In this document: in pieces, positions 6,954 to 13,637 of the stretch
How positions within the stretch are numbered: position 1 is the first letter of the stretch
Layout of the letters: every line of letters begins with the position of its first letter
From: an uncultured Oscillospiraceae bacterium
GTDB lineage: Bacteria; Bacillota; Clostridia; Oscillospirales; Oscillospiraceae
Direction: 5' to 3'
Assembly (NCBI GenBank): GCA_934552825.1
Contig: CAKTEQ010000003.1
Span: forward strand, 186,001 to 250,000
Length of the DNA stretch: 64,000 nucleotides
The notes under the pieces: generated by a model
The model's input: the letters and a program-made list of their open reading frames with translations, nothing else
Told to the model about the DNA's origin: nothing
The model's database searches: none
Program-made: the position numbers and the translations under genes

Positions 6954-9581
6954 ATGAAGCTTATGGCGATAGACGGCAACAGCATAGTCAACCGCGCCTT
7001 TTACGGCATACGTATGCTCAACGCACCGGACGGAACGCCCACAAACGCAGTCTACGGTTTTGTCGCCATACTTCTCAAGCTCATCGCCGAGGAGCAGCCC
7101 GACGGGATCTGCGTGGCTTTCGACCTGAAGGCGCCCACATTCCGCCACGAGCAGTTCGAGGGCTATAAGGCTCAGCGCAAAGGTATGCCCGAGGAGCTGG
7201 CGCAGCAGATGCCGGTGCTGAAAAAGGTGCTGGACGCTATGGGGATATACCGCGTGGAGCTGGCGGGCTATGAAGCGGACGATCTGCTGGGCACAATAAG
7301 CCGCCGTGCCGAGGCGGAGGGGAACACCTGCGTCATCGTCACCGGCGACAAGGACAGCTTCCAGCTCATAACGGACAGGACAACAGTCCTCCACGTGAAA
7401 ACGCGCATGGGGAATACGGAGACTGTGGAATACACTTTGGGGCGCTTCCGGGAGGAGTACGGCTTCGAGCCTGAAAAAATGGTGGACCTGAAGGCCCTCA
7501 TGGGCGACAGCTCTGATAATATCCCCGGCGTTCCGGGTATCGGGGAAAAGACCGCGATGGACCTGCTGCACCAGTTCGGCAGCCTGGAAGGCGTATACGG
7601 GAATATCCAGTCCGGGGACATCAAGCCGGGTGTGAGGAAAAAGCTCATGGAGGGGGAGGACAGCGCGAAAATGTCCTATACCCTCGCTGCGATAGTGACG
7701 GACGTGCCCGTCGTGTTCAGGGCGGAGGACGCCCGCTGGACCGGGGAATATACTCCGGAGCTTTATGATGTGTTCAGGGTTCTGGGCTTTACGAAGTTCA
7801 TTGATAAGCTTGGGCTGAAAAATGCTGAGGCCTCGGCGGCAGACACGTCCGCCGTCAACTGGGTCAGATGGGACATAACGGACAGGGATACTCTCGACAG
7901 GGCGCTGAAAGAGATGTCCGGCGGGAGCGCCGCGGTCTGGTGTACGGACCTTGAGGAAGTGTTCATTGCCCCGGGGGGTGAAAGAGTCTATGCCTTGCGC
8001 AGGGAGAGCTACTCCGGCGATTTTGATGGCGCTCTGAGGGATTTTTTCGCGGCGGATATTAATAAGGCCGGGCACAATATCAAGGCCGTGATGCGCAGTC
8101 TCATGGAGCGGGGAATACCCGTCCGGAGCTGGACATTTGACACGGCGCTCGCCGCCTATCTTCTGGACAGCGGCGCCGGGAGCTACGAGCCGGAGCGGCT
8201 GGCGGTCAAATACTGCGGCTTTGAGATCCCACACTCCGTGGAGCGAGACGGGCAGCTGTCCCTGCTGGTGGAGGACGGCGCAAGGCTGGACGAGCTCGCA
8301 GCGACAGCCGGGGCGTTGTCGGTCCTCGCGGAAAAGCTGGCATCTCAGCTCCGGGAGCTGGGCATGGATAAGCTGTACTGTGAGATAGAGCTGCCCCTGT
8401 GCCTGGTGCTGGCGGAGATGGAGCGGGACGGATTCAGGGCAGACCGGGACAGCCTGGTGGCCTACGGCGAGATGCTCTCTAAGGGCATAGAGGACAGCAG
8501 CGGGAAAATATACGCCCTTGCGGGGGAAGAATTCAATATCAATTCAACGAAAAAGCTGGGGGAGATACTCTTCGAAAAGCTGGACCTGCCCCCGGTGAAA
8601 AAGACGAAAACCGGGTATTCGACGAATATCGAGGTCCTGGAGAAGCTCCGGGGACGTCACCCGATAATAGATGAAATAATACGCTTCAGGCAGCTGACAA
8701 AGCTGAAAAGCACCTATGCAGACGGGCTGCTCAAGGTGATCGCCCCGGATGGGCGTATCCACACGACCTTCCAGATGACGGTGACCGCCACGGGGCGGCT
8801 GTCGTCAATCGAGCCTAATCTCCAGAATATCCCCGTGCGTCAGGAGCTGGGAAGCGAGCTGCGGCGTATGTTCGTGGCGAAGGAGGGATGCGTTCTTGTG
8901 GACGCGGACTACTCCCAGATCGAGCTGCGCATCCTCGCCCACATCTCGGGAGACGAGGCGATGGGCAGGGCCTTTGCCGACGGGAGCGATATCCACGCCG
9001 TCACAGCGTCCCAGGTGTTCGGCGTGCCATTGGAGCAGGTGACTCATGAGATGCGCACCAGTGCGAAAGCGGTGAATTTCGGCATAGTGTACGGCATTTC
9101 CGATTTCTCCCTGTCTCAGGATATAGGGGTGCCGAAATACGTGGCAAAGGAGTATATCGAGAGCTATTTCGCAAAGTACTCCGGCGTGAAGAGATACATG
9201 GACAGCGTTGTGGAGCAGGCAAAGCATGACGGCTACGTCACGACGCTTTTCGGCAGACGCAGATATATCCCGGAGCTCAAATCCTCAAATTATAATCTCC
9301 GCTCATTCGGCGAGCGCGCCGCCATGAACACGCCCATACAGGGCACGGCGGCGGATATAATAAAGCTCGCCATGGTGCGCGTGGCGGACAGGCTGAAAAG
9401 GGAGAATATGCGCTCCCGGCTTATCCTTCAGGTCCACGACGAGCTGATACTTGAAAGCCCCGAGGACGAGTGCGAAAAGGCAAAGGCACTCCTCAAGGAG
9501 GAGATGGAATCGGTGGTGCAGCTCAGTGTGCCCCTGCGGGCGGACGCAAAGTCCGGCAGGAGCTGGTTTGATGCAAAGTGA
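6954..9581 (+). CDS. polA: DNA polymerase I
   Basis: About 875 residues. Three in-frame ATGs are consecutive at 6948-6956; 6954 has the best spacing from AGGAG at 6941-6945. The 5' nuclease domain is intact (GYEADDLLGTISR, GDKDSFQLI, GDSSDNIPGVPGIGEKTA). The polymerase domain carries DADYSQIELRILAHISGDE, the KAVNFGIVYG finger helix and VHDELILE. The central 3'-5' exonuclease-like region seems degenerate: the FDTETD-type motif I is replaced by WCTDLEEVF, motif II keeps Asn in GHNIKAV but not the Asp, and the YxxxD motif III is not seen. Proofreading is therefore probably absent, as in other Firmicute PolA. Confidence 0.96.
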   Translation: MKLMAIDGNSIVNRAFYGIRMLNAPDGTPTNAVYGFVAILLKLIAEEQPDGICVAFDLKAPTFRHEQFEGYKAQRKGMPEELAQQMPVLKKVLDAMGIYRVELAGYEADDLLGTISRRAEAEGNTCVIVTGDKDSFQLITDRTTVLHVKTRMGNTETVEYTLGRFREEYGFEPEKMVDLKALMGDSSDNIPGVPGIGEKTAMDLLHQFGSLEGVYGNIQSGDIKPGVRKKLMEGEDSAKMSYTLAAIVTDVPVVFRAEDARWTGEYTPELYDVFRVLGFTKFIDKLGLKNAEASAADTSAVNWVRWDITDRDTLDRALKEMSGGSAAVWCTDLEEVFIAPGGERVYALRRESYSGDFDGALRDFFAADINKAGHNIKAVMRSLMERGIPVRSWTFDTALAAYLLDSGAGSYEPERLAVKYCGFEIPHSVERDGQLSLLVEDGARLDELAATAGALSVLAEKLASQLRELGMDKLYCEIELPLCLVLAEMERDGFRADRDSLVAYGEMLSKGIEDSSGKIYALAGEEFNINSTKKLGEILFEKLDLPPVKKTKTGYSTNIEVLEKLRGRHPIIDEIIRFRQLTKLKSTYADGLLKVIAPDGRIHTTFQMTVTATGRLSSIEPNLQNIPVRQELGSELRRMFVAKEGCVLVDADYSQIELRILAHISGDEAMGRAFADGSDIHAVTASQVFGVPLEQVTHEMRTSAKAVNFGIVYGISDFSLSQDIGVPKYVAKEYIESYFAKYSGVKRYMDSVVEQAKHDGYVTTLFGRRRYIPELKSSNYNLRSFGERAAMNTPIQGTAADIIKLAMVRVADRLKRENMRSRLILQVHDELILESPEDECEKAKALLKEEMESVVQLSVPLRADAKSGRSWFDAK

Positions 9582-9591
9582 GGTGTTTTAT

Positions 9592-10017
9592 ATGAGAACT
9601 GTTCTTTTTGTGTGTACCGGCAACACGTGCCGCAGCCCTATGGCGGAGGGAATATTCAACACCCTCGCCCAGGAGCGGGACATACCCGTCAGGGCCAAGT
9701 CCTGCGGCATCGCGGCGGTAAACGGCGAGCCTGTGACGGAAAACGCCGTCCGGGCGGCGGCGGAATACGGCGCGGATATTTCAGGGCACACCGCCTGCCA
9801 GATAACTCAGGAGCTTTTCGACGAGGCGGAGGCGGTCTATACAATGACCCGCAGCCACGCGGATATGCTCCGGGGCATAATCGGCGGGGACAAGATACAC
9901 ACACTCAGCGGCAGAGACATATCCGACCCCTTCGGCGGCGACTATGACATATACAAGGCGGCGGCGAAGGAGATATACTTCAGCGTGAACGCTCTGCTGG
10001 ACGAATTTAGCCGATGA
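9592..10017 (+). CDS. Low-molecular-weight phosphatase, probable protein-arginine phosphatase
   Basis: 141 residues from the ATG at 9592. A start far upstream would lie inside polA and is rejected. The P-loop is C8-TGNTC-R14-S, and the general-acid loop is SDPFGGDYDIYK. The P-loop has Thr at position 12, matching Thr11 of Bacillus YwlE, the residue reported to favour phosphoarginine over phosphotyrosine; tyrosine-type members usually have Ile there. I therefore lean towards arginine phosphatase, but this is inference. It sits 10 bases after polA and overlaps rimI by ATGA. Confidence 0.85.
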   Translation: MRTVLFVCTGNTCRSPMAEGIFNTLAQERDIPVRAKSCGIAAVNGEPVTENAVRAAAEYGADISGHTACQITQELFDEAEAVYTMTRSHADMLRGIIGGDKIHTLSGRDISDPFGGDYDIYKAAAKEIYFSVNALLDEFSR

Positions 10018-10469
10018 GAGATATAGTCATAAGACCCGCCACCCCGGCGGACGCCCCGCAAATCGCACGCTTGGAGCAGGAGTGCTTCACCCACCCATGG
10101 TCAGAGGAAAGCGTCCGGGAAGAGCTGGAAAATGAAAACGCCCTTTTTTTCGCGGCGGAGCGGGGGGGCGTGATAGTCGCCTACGGCGGCATGCAGACGG
10201 CGGCGGACGAGGGGTATATCCTCAATGTTGCGGTGCACAAGGCGCTGCGCTGCCGGGGGCTGGGGCGCGCTGTCATCGGGGCGCTTACGGAGGAGGCAAA
10301 GCGGCAGAGCCTTGCCTTCATTACCCTTGAGATGCGGGAGACGAACATGGCTGCCGCGGCCCTGTATACAGCTTGCGGCTTTGAGCCGGTGGGCAGGCGC
10401 CGTGGATACTACACCCAGCCGAAGGAGGACGCCATACTCATGACCCTGTTTTTTGGAGAGAGAACATGA
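10014..10469 (+). CDS. rimI: Ribosomal protein S18-alanine N-acetyltransferase RimI
   Basis: 151 residues, GNAT fold. Acetylates the N-terminal alanine of ribosomal protein S18. Motif A appears as LNVAVHKALRCRGLGRAVIG (acetyl-CoA pyrophosphate loop). ITLEMRETNMAAAALYTACGFEPVGRRRGYY is the typical RimI second half, and an early ECFTHPWSEESV segment is also characteristic. It lies between the LMW phosphatase and tsaD with ATGA overlaps at both ends. The rimI-tsaD pairing is a common gene order and supports the assignment over a generic acetyltransferase. Confidence 0.92.
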   Translation: MRDIVIRPATPADAPQIARLEQECFTHPWSEESVREELENENALFFAAERGGVIVAYGGMQTAADEGYILNVAVHKALRCRGLGRAVIGALTEEAKRQSLAFITLEMRETNMAAAALYTACGFEPVGRRRGYYTQPKEDAILMTLFFGERT

Positions 10470-11482
10470 ACATACTTGCAATCGAGTCATCCTGCGACGA
10501 GACCGCCGTCGCGGTGGTGCAGGACGGACGGCGTGTGCTGTCCGACGCAATTTTTTCCCAGGTGGAGATGCACGCCCTCTATGGGGGAGTTGTGCCGGAG
10601 CTTGCGTCGAGGAGCCATATCCAGACGATCGTACCTCTGGCGGATAGGGCCGTCAGGGAGGCGGGCATCGGGAAACTGGACATCGACGCCATTGCCGTGA
10701 CGTACGCTCCGGGGCTTATCGGCGCTGTGCTGGTGGGGGTGAACTTCGCCAAGGCGGCGGCTTACGCCCTTGGAAGACCCCTCATACCCGTGCACCACAT
10801 AAGGGGCCATATCGCCGCGAATTATATCACCCACCCGGAGCTTGAACCGCCATTTCTGGCGCTTGTGGTCTCGGGGGGCAATACCCTCATAGCGAACGTC
10901 CGTGGCTATACGGATATAGAGATAATCGGGCAGACCCGGGACGACGCGGCGGGGGAGTGCTTCGATAAGGCGGCGCGGGTGATGGGCATAGGCTACCCGG
11001 GCGGCGCGAAGATAGACGCCCTCGCGAAGAACGGCGACGAGAACAGGTACATCCTCCCCCACGCAAAGGTGGCGGGGCATGAATTTGACATGAGTTTTTC
11101 CGGCCTTAAGACGGCAGTGGTGAATGCCGCTCATAACGCCCAGCAGAAGGGCGAAGAGCTGGACAAGGCATCTCTCTCGGCGTCATTCCAGAAAGCGGTA
11201 AGCGACGCACTGATACCGAGGACGATAAGGGCGGCGGAGCTCACGGGAAACATGAAAATCGTCCTGTGCGGCGGAGTTTCCGCAAATTCCAGGATACGGG
11301 GGGATATGACAGCCGCAGCTGCCGCAGGCGGCTTTGAGCTCTATATGCCGGACATTAAGCTCTGCGGAGACAACGCCGCGATGATAGGGAGTCAGGCCTA
11401 CTACGAGTACCTCGCCGGCGTGAGAGCGGATATGGAGCTGGACGCCTACGCGAATATGGATCTCTCGAAACTTAAATACTGA
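10466..11482 (+). CDS. tsaD: tRNA threonylcarbamoyltransferase TsaD
   Basis: 338 residues. The catalytic subunit that transfers the threonylcarbamoyl group to A37 of ANN-decoding tRNAs. ASKHA-fold motifs are clear: IESSCDETAVAVV, the metal-binding HHIRGH in PVHHIRGHIAANY, LVVSGGNT, AGECFDKAARVMG, and near the C-terminus GGVSANSRIR and CGDNAAMI. It is the last gene of the run polA-phosphatase-rimI-tsaD and is followed by a strong intrinsic terminator. Confidence 0.97.
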   Translation: MNILAIESSCDETAVAVVQDGRRVLSDAIFSQVEMHALYGGVVPELASRSHIQTIVPLADRAVREAGIGKLDIDAIAVTYAPGLIGAVLVGVNFAKAAAYALGRPLIPVHHIRGHIAANYITHPELEPPFLALVVSGGNTLIANVRGYTDIEIIGQTRDDAAGECFDKAARVMGIGYPGGAKIDALAKNGDENRYILPHAKVAGHEFDMSFSGLKTAVVNAAHNAQQKGEELDKASLSASFQKAVSDALIPRTIRAAELTGNMKIVLCGGVSANSRIRGDMTAAAAAGGFELYMPDIKLCGDNAAMIGSQAYYEYLAGVRADMELDAYANMDLSKLKY

Positions 11483-11490
11483 GCTTTGCG

Positions 11491-11524
11491 TCCGCCGGGG
11501 GAAAACCCGGCGGATGTTCTTTCT
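11491..11524 (+). terminator. Intrinsic terminator after tsaD
   Basis: Stem TCCGCCGGG/CCCGGCGGA with a GAAAA-type loop, followed by TGTTCTTTCT. It closes the cysE-to-tsaD block. Confidence 0.85.
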
Positions 11525-11908
11525 CCGGCAGCAGGACGATATTTTCACTAAAAAGTATATTATGGAATTATGTCAATCAAATTCAGACGTAAAAAGTAAA
11601 TTCATATGATTTATAATCGCCCCAAGTCCGTTTTTAACACTAAAATCAAGCCTGAATGTGCAAAACTCTGTGGAAAATGTGAATAACTCATAGTATTCTT
11701 ACTTATTAGATGTTGTTATGTAAACAAAAACTGGACATTTATGGAAAACGATAATGGAGCGGAAATTGGTATTTTGTGGAGAATCAGGGGAATTCGGTAC
11801 ATGGTGAACATTGTCGAAATTCGTCGTTTTTTCTTCTTGACAGGAATTACCGCCGGAACCGGGACCGCCAGAGAGAAAATTAAACGGAGAGTATATTATA
11901 ATTTCTCA
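11525..11908. other. AT-rich intergenic stretch with two DnaA-box-like 9-mers
   Basis: No credible gene is visible between the tsaD terminator and the tRNA-Thr promoter; the one small open frame (11741-11932) runs into the tRNA promoter. The segment is clearly more AT-rich than its neighbours. At 11669-11677 TGTGGAAAA and at 11678-11686 TGTGAATAA abut in the same orientation. Their complements, TTTTCCACA and TTATTCACA, resemble the DnaA box TTATNCACA. Confidence 0.5.
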
Positions 11909-11938
11909 TTGACAAATAGTCTGGGAATGTAATATAAT
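11909..11938 (+). promoter_or_regulatory. Promoter of tRNA-Thr
   Basis: TTGACA at 11909-11914 and TATAAT at 11933-11938 are both perfect hexamers with an 18-base spacer. The tRNA begins 16 bases beyond the -10 box, so transcription would start a few bases before the mature 5' end. Confidence 0.88.
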
Positions 11939-11954
11939 CACAGGGCTGTGAAAT

Positions 11955-12030
11955 GCTGGTGTGGCTCAGTCGGTAGAGCAGCTGATTCGTAATCAGCAGG
12001 TCGCCGGTTCAAGTCCGGCCACCAGCTCCA
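11955..12030 (+). tRNA. tRNA-Thr (anticodon CGT)
   Basis: 76 bases including an encoded CCA. Acceptor stem GCTGGTG/CACCAGC pairs fully. The anticodon stem GCTGA/TCAGC closes a TTCGTAA loop, giving anticodon CGT, which reads ACG (Thr). The T arm carries GGTTCAAGTCC. It is a single-gene unit with its own promoter and a terminator directly downstream. Confidence 0.96.
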
Positions 12031-12033
12031 CAG

Positions 12034-12065
12034 AAAAGGCGAGGGAATTTGACCCTCGCCTTTTA
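12034..12065 (+). terminator. Terminator after tRNA-Thr
   Basis: GGCGAGGG/CCCTCGCC stem with a seven-base loop, preceded by AAAA and followed by TTTT. Confidence 0.85.
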
Positions 12066-12113
12066 GTATTCAGGAGAAGATAACGGGCACAGACGGATAA
12101 TTAAGCGTAAATT

Positions 12114-12150
12114 AAAAGCAGCCCGCCGATCATGCGGCGGGGCTGCTTTT
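12114..12150 (-). terminator. Terminator of the flavodoxin-CMD pair (bidirectional form)
   Basis: AAAAGCAGCC-CGCCG pairs with CGGCG-GGGCTGCTTTT around a six-base loop. The T tract on the minus strand lies just past the stop of the CMD gene at 12155. Confidence 0.82.
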
Positions 12151-12154
12151 GTTA

Positions 12155-12475
12155 TTAAGCGCAGACCTCTTTTGCGATGCGGAACGCCGCCCAGGCGTTG
12201 GGCCAGCCAGCGTAAAAGGCCAGATGAGTGAGTATCTCAGCCATCTCTTCGGCGGTGACGCCGTTCTTTTTCGCTGTCTCCATGTGATATGTCATGGAGC
12301 TGTCCACCATTCCCTTGCTCACAAGGGCGGTTATGGTGATGATGGAGCGGATCTTGAGAGGGAGCTCAGCCTCCCTTGACCAAACCTCGCCGAAAAGAAC
12401 ATCATCGTTCAATTCCGCGAATTTAGGCGCGAACTCGCCAAGTGAATCGTGACCTGCAGTCTGCTTGACAGCCAT
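12155..12475 (-). CDS. Carboxymuconolactone decarboxylase family protein
   Basis: 106 residues. The pattern PLKIRSIITITALVSKG, TYHMETAKKNGVTAEEM and ILTHLAFYAGWPNAWAAF is that of small CMD-family proteins found in anaerobes. The AhpD-type CxxC redox pair is absent, so peroxidase-type activity is not expected. True function unknown. The start has AGGAGG eight bases upstream. It follows an Fe-S-type flavodoxin gene by 17 bases on the same strand, suggesting a two-gene redox operon. Confidence 0.85.
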   Translation of the reverse strand: MAVKQTAGHDSLGEFAPKFAELNDDVLFGEVWSREAELPLKIRSIITITALVSKGMVDSSMTYHMETAKKNGVTAEEMAEILTHLAFYAGWPNAWAAFRIAKEVCA

Positions 12476-12492
12476 AATTTATACCTCCCTGA

Positions 12493-13029
12493 TCATACGT
12501 TTTTTCCCATTTCATAAGCCTGTGTCAGCGCGGCGTGTCCGGCGATCTCCCCAGGCTCGTTGACCCCGCCGGCAAACACCGTTCCCTCTATTCCGGCGCG
12601 CTCGAAGCAGTCAACCCAGCCGCTCAGACCTATTTCCGCCCGCTTTGGTGTGTCAGGCTCGTCCTCAGCGGCGGATGTGAGCAGATATATGTCCTGAAAT
12701 CGGTAGTCGCTGTCGTAGAGAGGGTTGGCACGGTCCAGCAGAGTCTTCATCTGGCCGCACATTTCATAATAGTATATAGGCGTTGCGAAAGCGATGACGT
12801 CCGCGTCGTGCATCTTCGATATTATCTCAGCGGCGTCGTCCTTTATGACGCAGTGCCCCAGCCTATGGCAGGCGAGACAGCCGACGCAGTAGCGCAGGTC
12901 CTTGCCCCTGAGCGTGATCTTGTCAACGCTGTGTCCCGCTTCGGCGGCGCCCCGCAGGAATTCGTCCCCAAGAGCCTCTGAATTACTGGGCTTTCTGAGA
13001 CTTGTAGAGATGAGCAGCACGTTCTTCAT
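12493..13029 (-). CDS. Iron-sulfur-type flavodoxin / NAD(P)H-dependent FMN reductase
   Basis: 178 residues from the ATG at 13029, chosen over an in-frame start five codons upstream because GGAGG sits eight bases before it. Flavodoxin-like fold: the FMN phosphate loop is STSLRKPSNSEAL, and FATPIYYYEMCGQMKTLLDR lines the flavin. The stretch YCVGCLACHRLGHCVIKDD has the C-x2-C-x2-C type spacing of the Fe-S flavoprotein subgroup, although a bound cluster is not certain. First gene of an operon with the CMD protein. Confidence 0.85.
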   Translation of the reverse strand: MKNVLLISTSLRKPSNSEALGDEFLRGAAEAGHSVDKITLRGKDLRYCVGCLACHRLGHCVIKDDAAEIISKMHDADVIAFATPIYYYEMCGQMKTLLDRANPLYDSDYRFQDIYLLTSAAEDEPDTPKRAEIGLSGWVDCFERAGIEGTVFAGGVNEPGEIAGHAALTQAYEMGKNV

Positions 13030-13189
13030 CAGACAAACCTCCAAATATGTTTTAGTAGACGGGTAAATGCCCGCGCAACTATATGATTACACCCATAAGC
13101 GGTGCCGGGTCAAGACTTTCCTTGAATTTGAAGAATAAAAATGCACACACGTGAGTGTAAAATCGGGGTGAAATTTTCCGAATAATGTA

Positions 13190-13270
13190 TTGAAAAGGGG
13201 AAAAAGTTTTGCTAAACTGAAGCTGTTCCGGCATGCAGGGGCGAATAAACATAAGCCGCGTCCGGAACAG
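13190..13270 (+). promoter_or_regulatory. Promoter and 9-bp inverted repeat upstream of the metal module
   Basis: TTGAAA (13190-13195) and TAAACT (13213-13218) are 17 bases apart. Just downstream, CTGTTCCGG at 13223-13231 and CCGGAACAG at 13262-13270 form a perfect inverted repeat within the likely 5' untranslated region. This could be a leader hairpin or an operator for a metal-responsive regulator. The regulator is not in the window. Confidence 0.5.
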
Positions 13271-13298
13271 GCTATAATCGTTTGGGAGGTTGTTATAT

Positions 13299-13580
13299 AT
13301 GGGAAGTGCTTGGGGTAAGGTCGGACTTTTTGCAGGCGGACTTCTTTTTGGCACCGCCGGACTGAAAATTCTCGGCAGCAAGGACGCGAAGAAGGTCTAT
13401 GCCCACACGACTGCGGCAGTTCTCCGCGCGAAGGAAAGCGTTATGACTACGGTGACAAACCTTCAGGAGAACGCAGGAGATATCCTGGCTGAAGCAAAGG
13501 AAATAAACGAGAAGCGCGCTGCCGCGGAAGAAGTTATCGATAACTGTGCCTGCGAAGAAGCGGACTGTACACAGGAATAA
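13299..13580 (+). CDS. DUF6110-like small membrane protein
   Basis: 93 residues from the ATG at 13299 after GGGAGG. One N-terminal hydrophobic segment (residues about 6-25, KVGLFAGGLLFGTAGLKIL), then an amphipathic helical stretch KKVYAHTTAAVLRAKESV and a Cys-containing tail (NCACEEADC). I recognise the GKVxLFAGGxLFGTAGxKIL...KDAKKVY pattern as that of small proteins found beside heavy-metal P-type ATPases in Clostridia. Function unknown; a membrane-anchored accessory that hands metal to the ATPase is conjecture. A hairpin separates it from the ATPase. Confidence 0.72.
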   Translation: MGSAWGKVGLFAGGLLFGTAGLKILGSKDAKKVYAHTTAAVLRAKESVMTTVTNLQENAGDILAEAKEINEKRAAAEEVIDNCACEEADCTQE

Positions 13581-13589
13581 GCTTGATCC

Positions 13590-13627
13590 GGAGAGCCGCT
13601 TTGAAAAGCGGCTCTCCTGCATTTTTG
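13590..13627 (+). terminator. Terminator-like hairpin between DUF6110 gene and ATPase
   Basis: GGAGAGCCGCTT/AAGCGGCTCTCC with a tight loop, followed by TGCATTTTTG. It overlaps the region just before the ATPase ribosome site, so it may attenuate rather than end transcription. Confidence 0.65.
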
Positions 13628-13637
13628 GAGACAGAAC

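Noticed and set aside
6909..8234. 441-codon antisense frame over polA
   Set aside because: A shadow of polA; low-complexity His/Arg-rich residues and no ribosome site.
11741..11932. 63-codon frame before tRNA-Thr
   Set aside because: It overlaps the tRNA promoter, has no ribosome site and no recognisable features.
11525..11950. Possible replication origin
   Set aside because: Two DnaA-like boxes in AT-rich sequence are suggestive, but no dnaA, dnaN, DUE repeats or box cluster is present.
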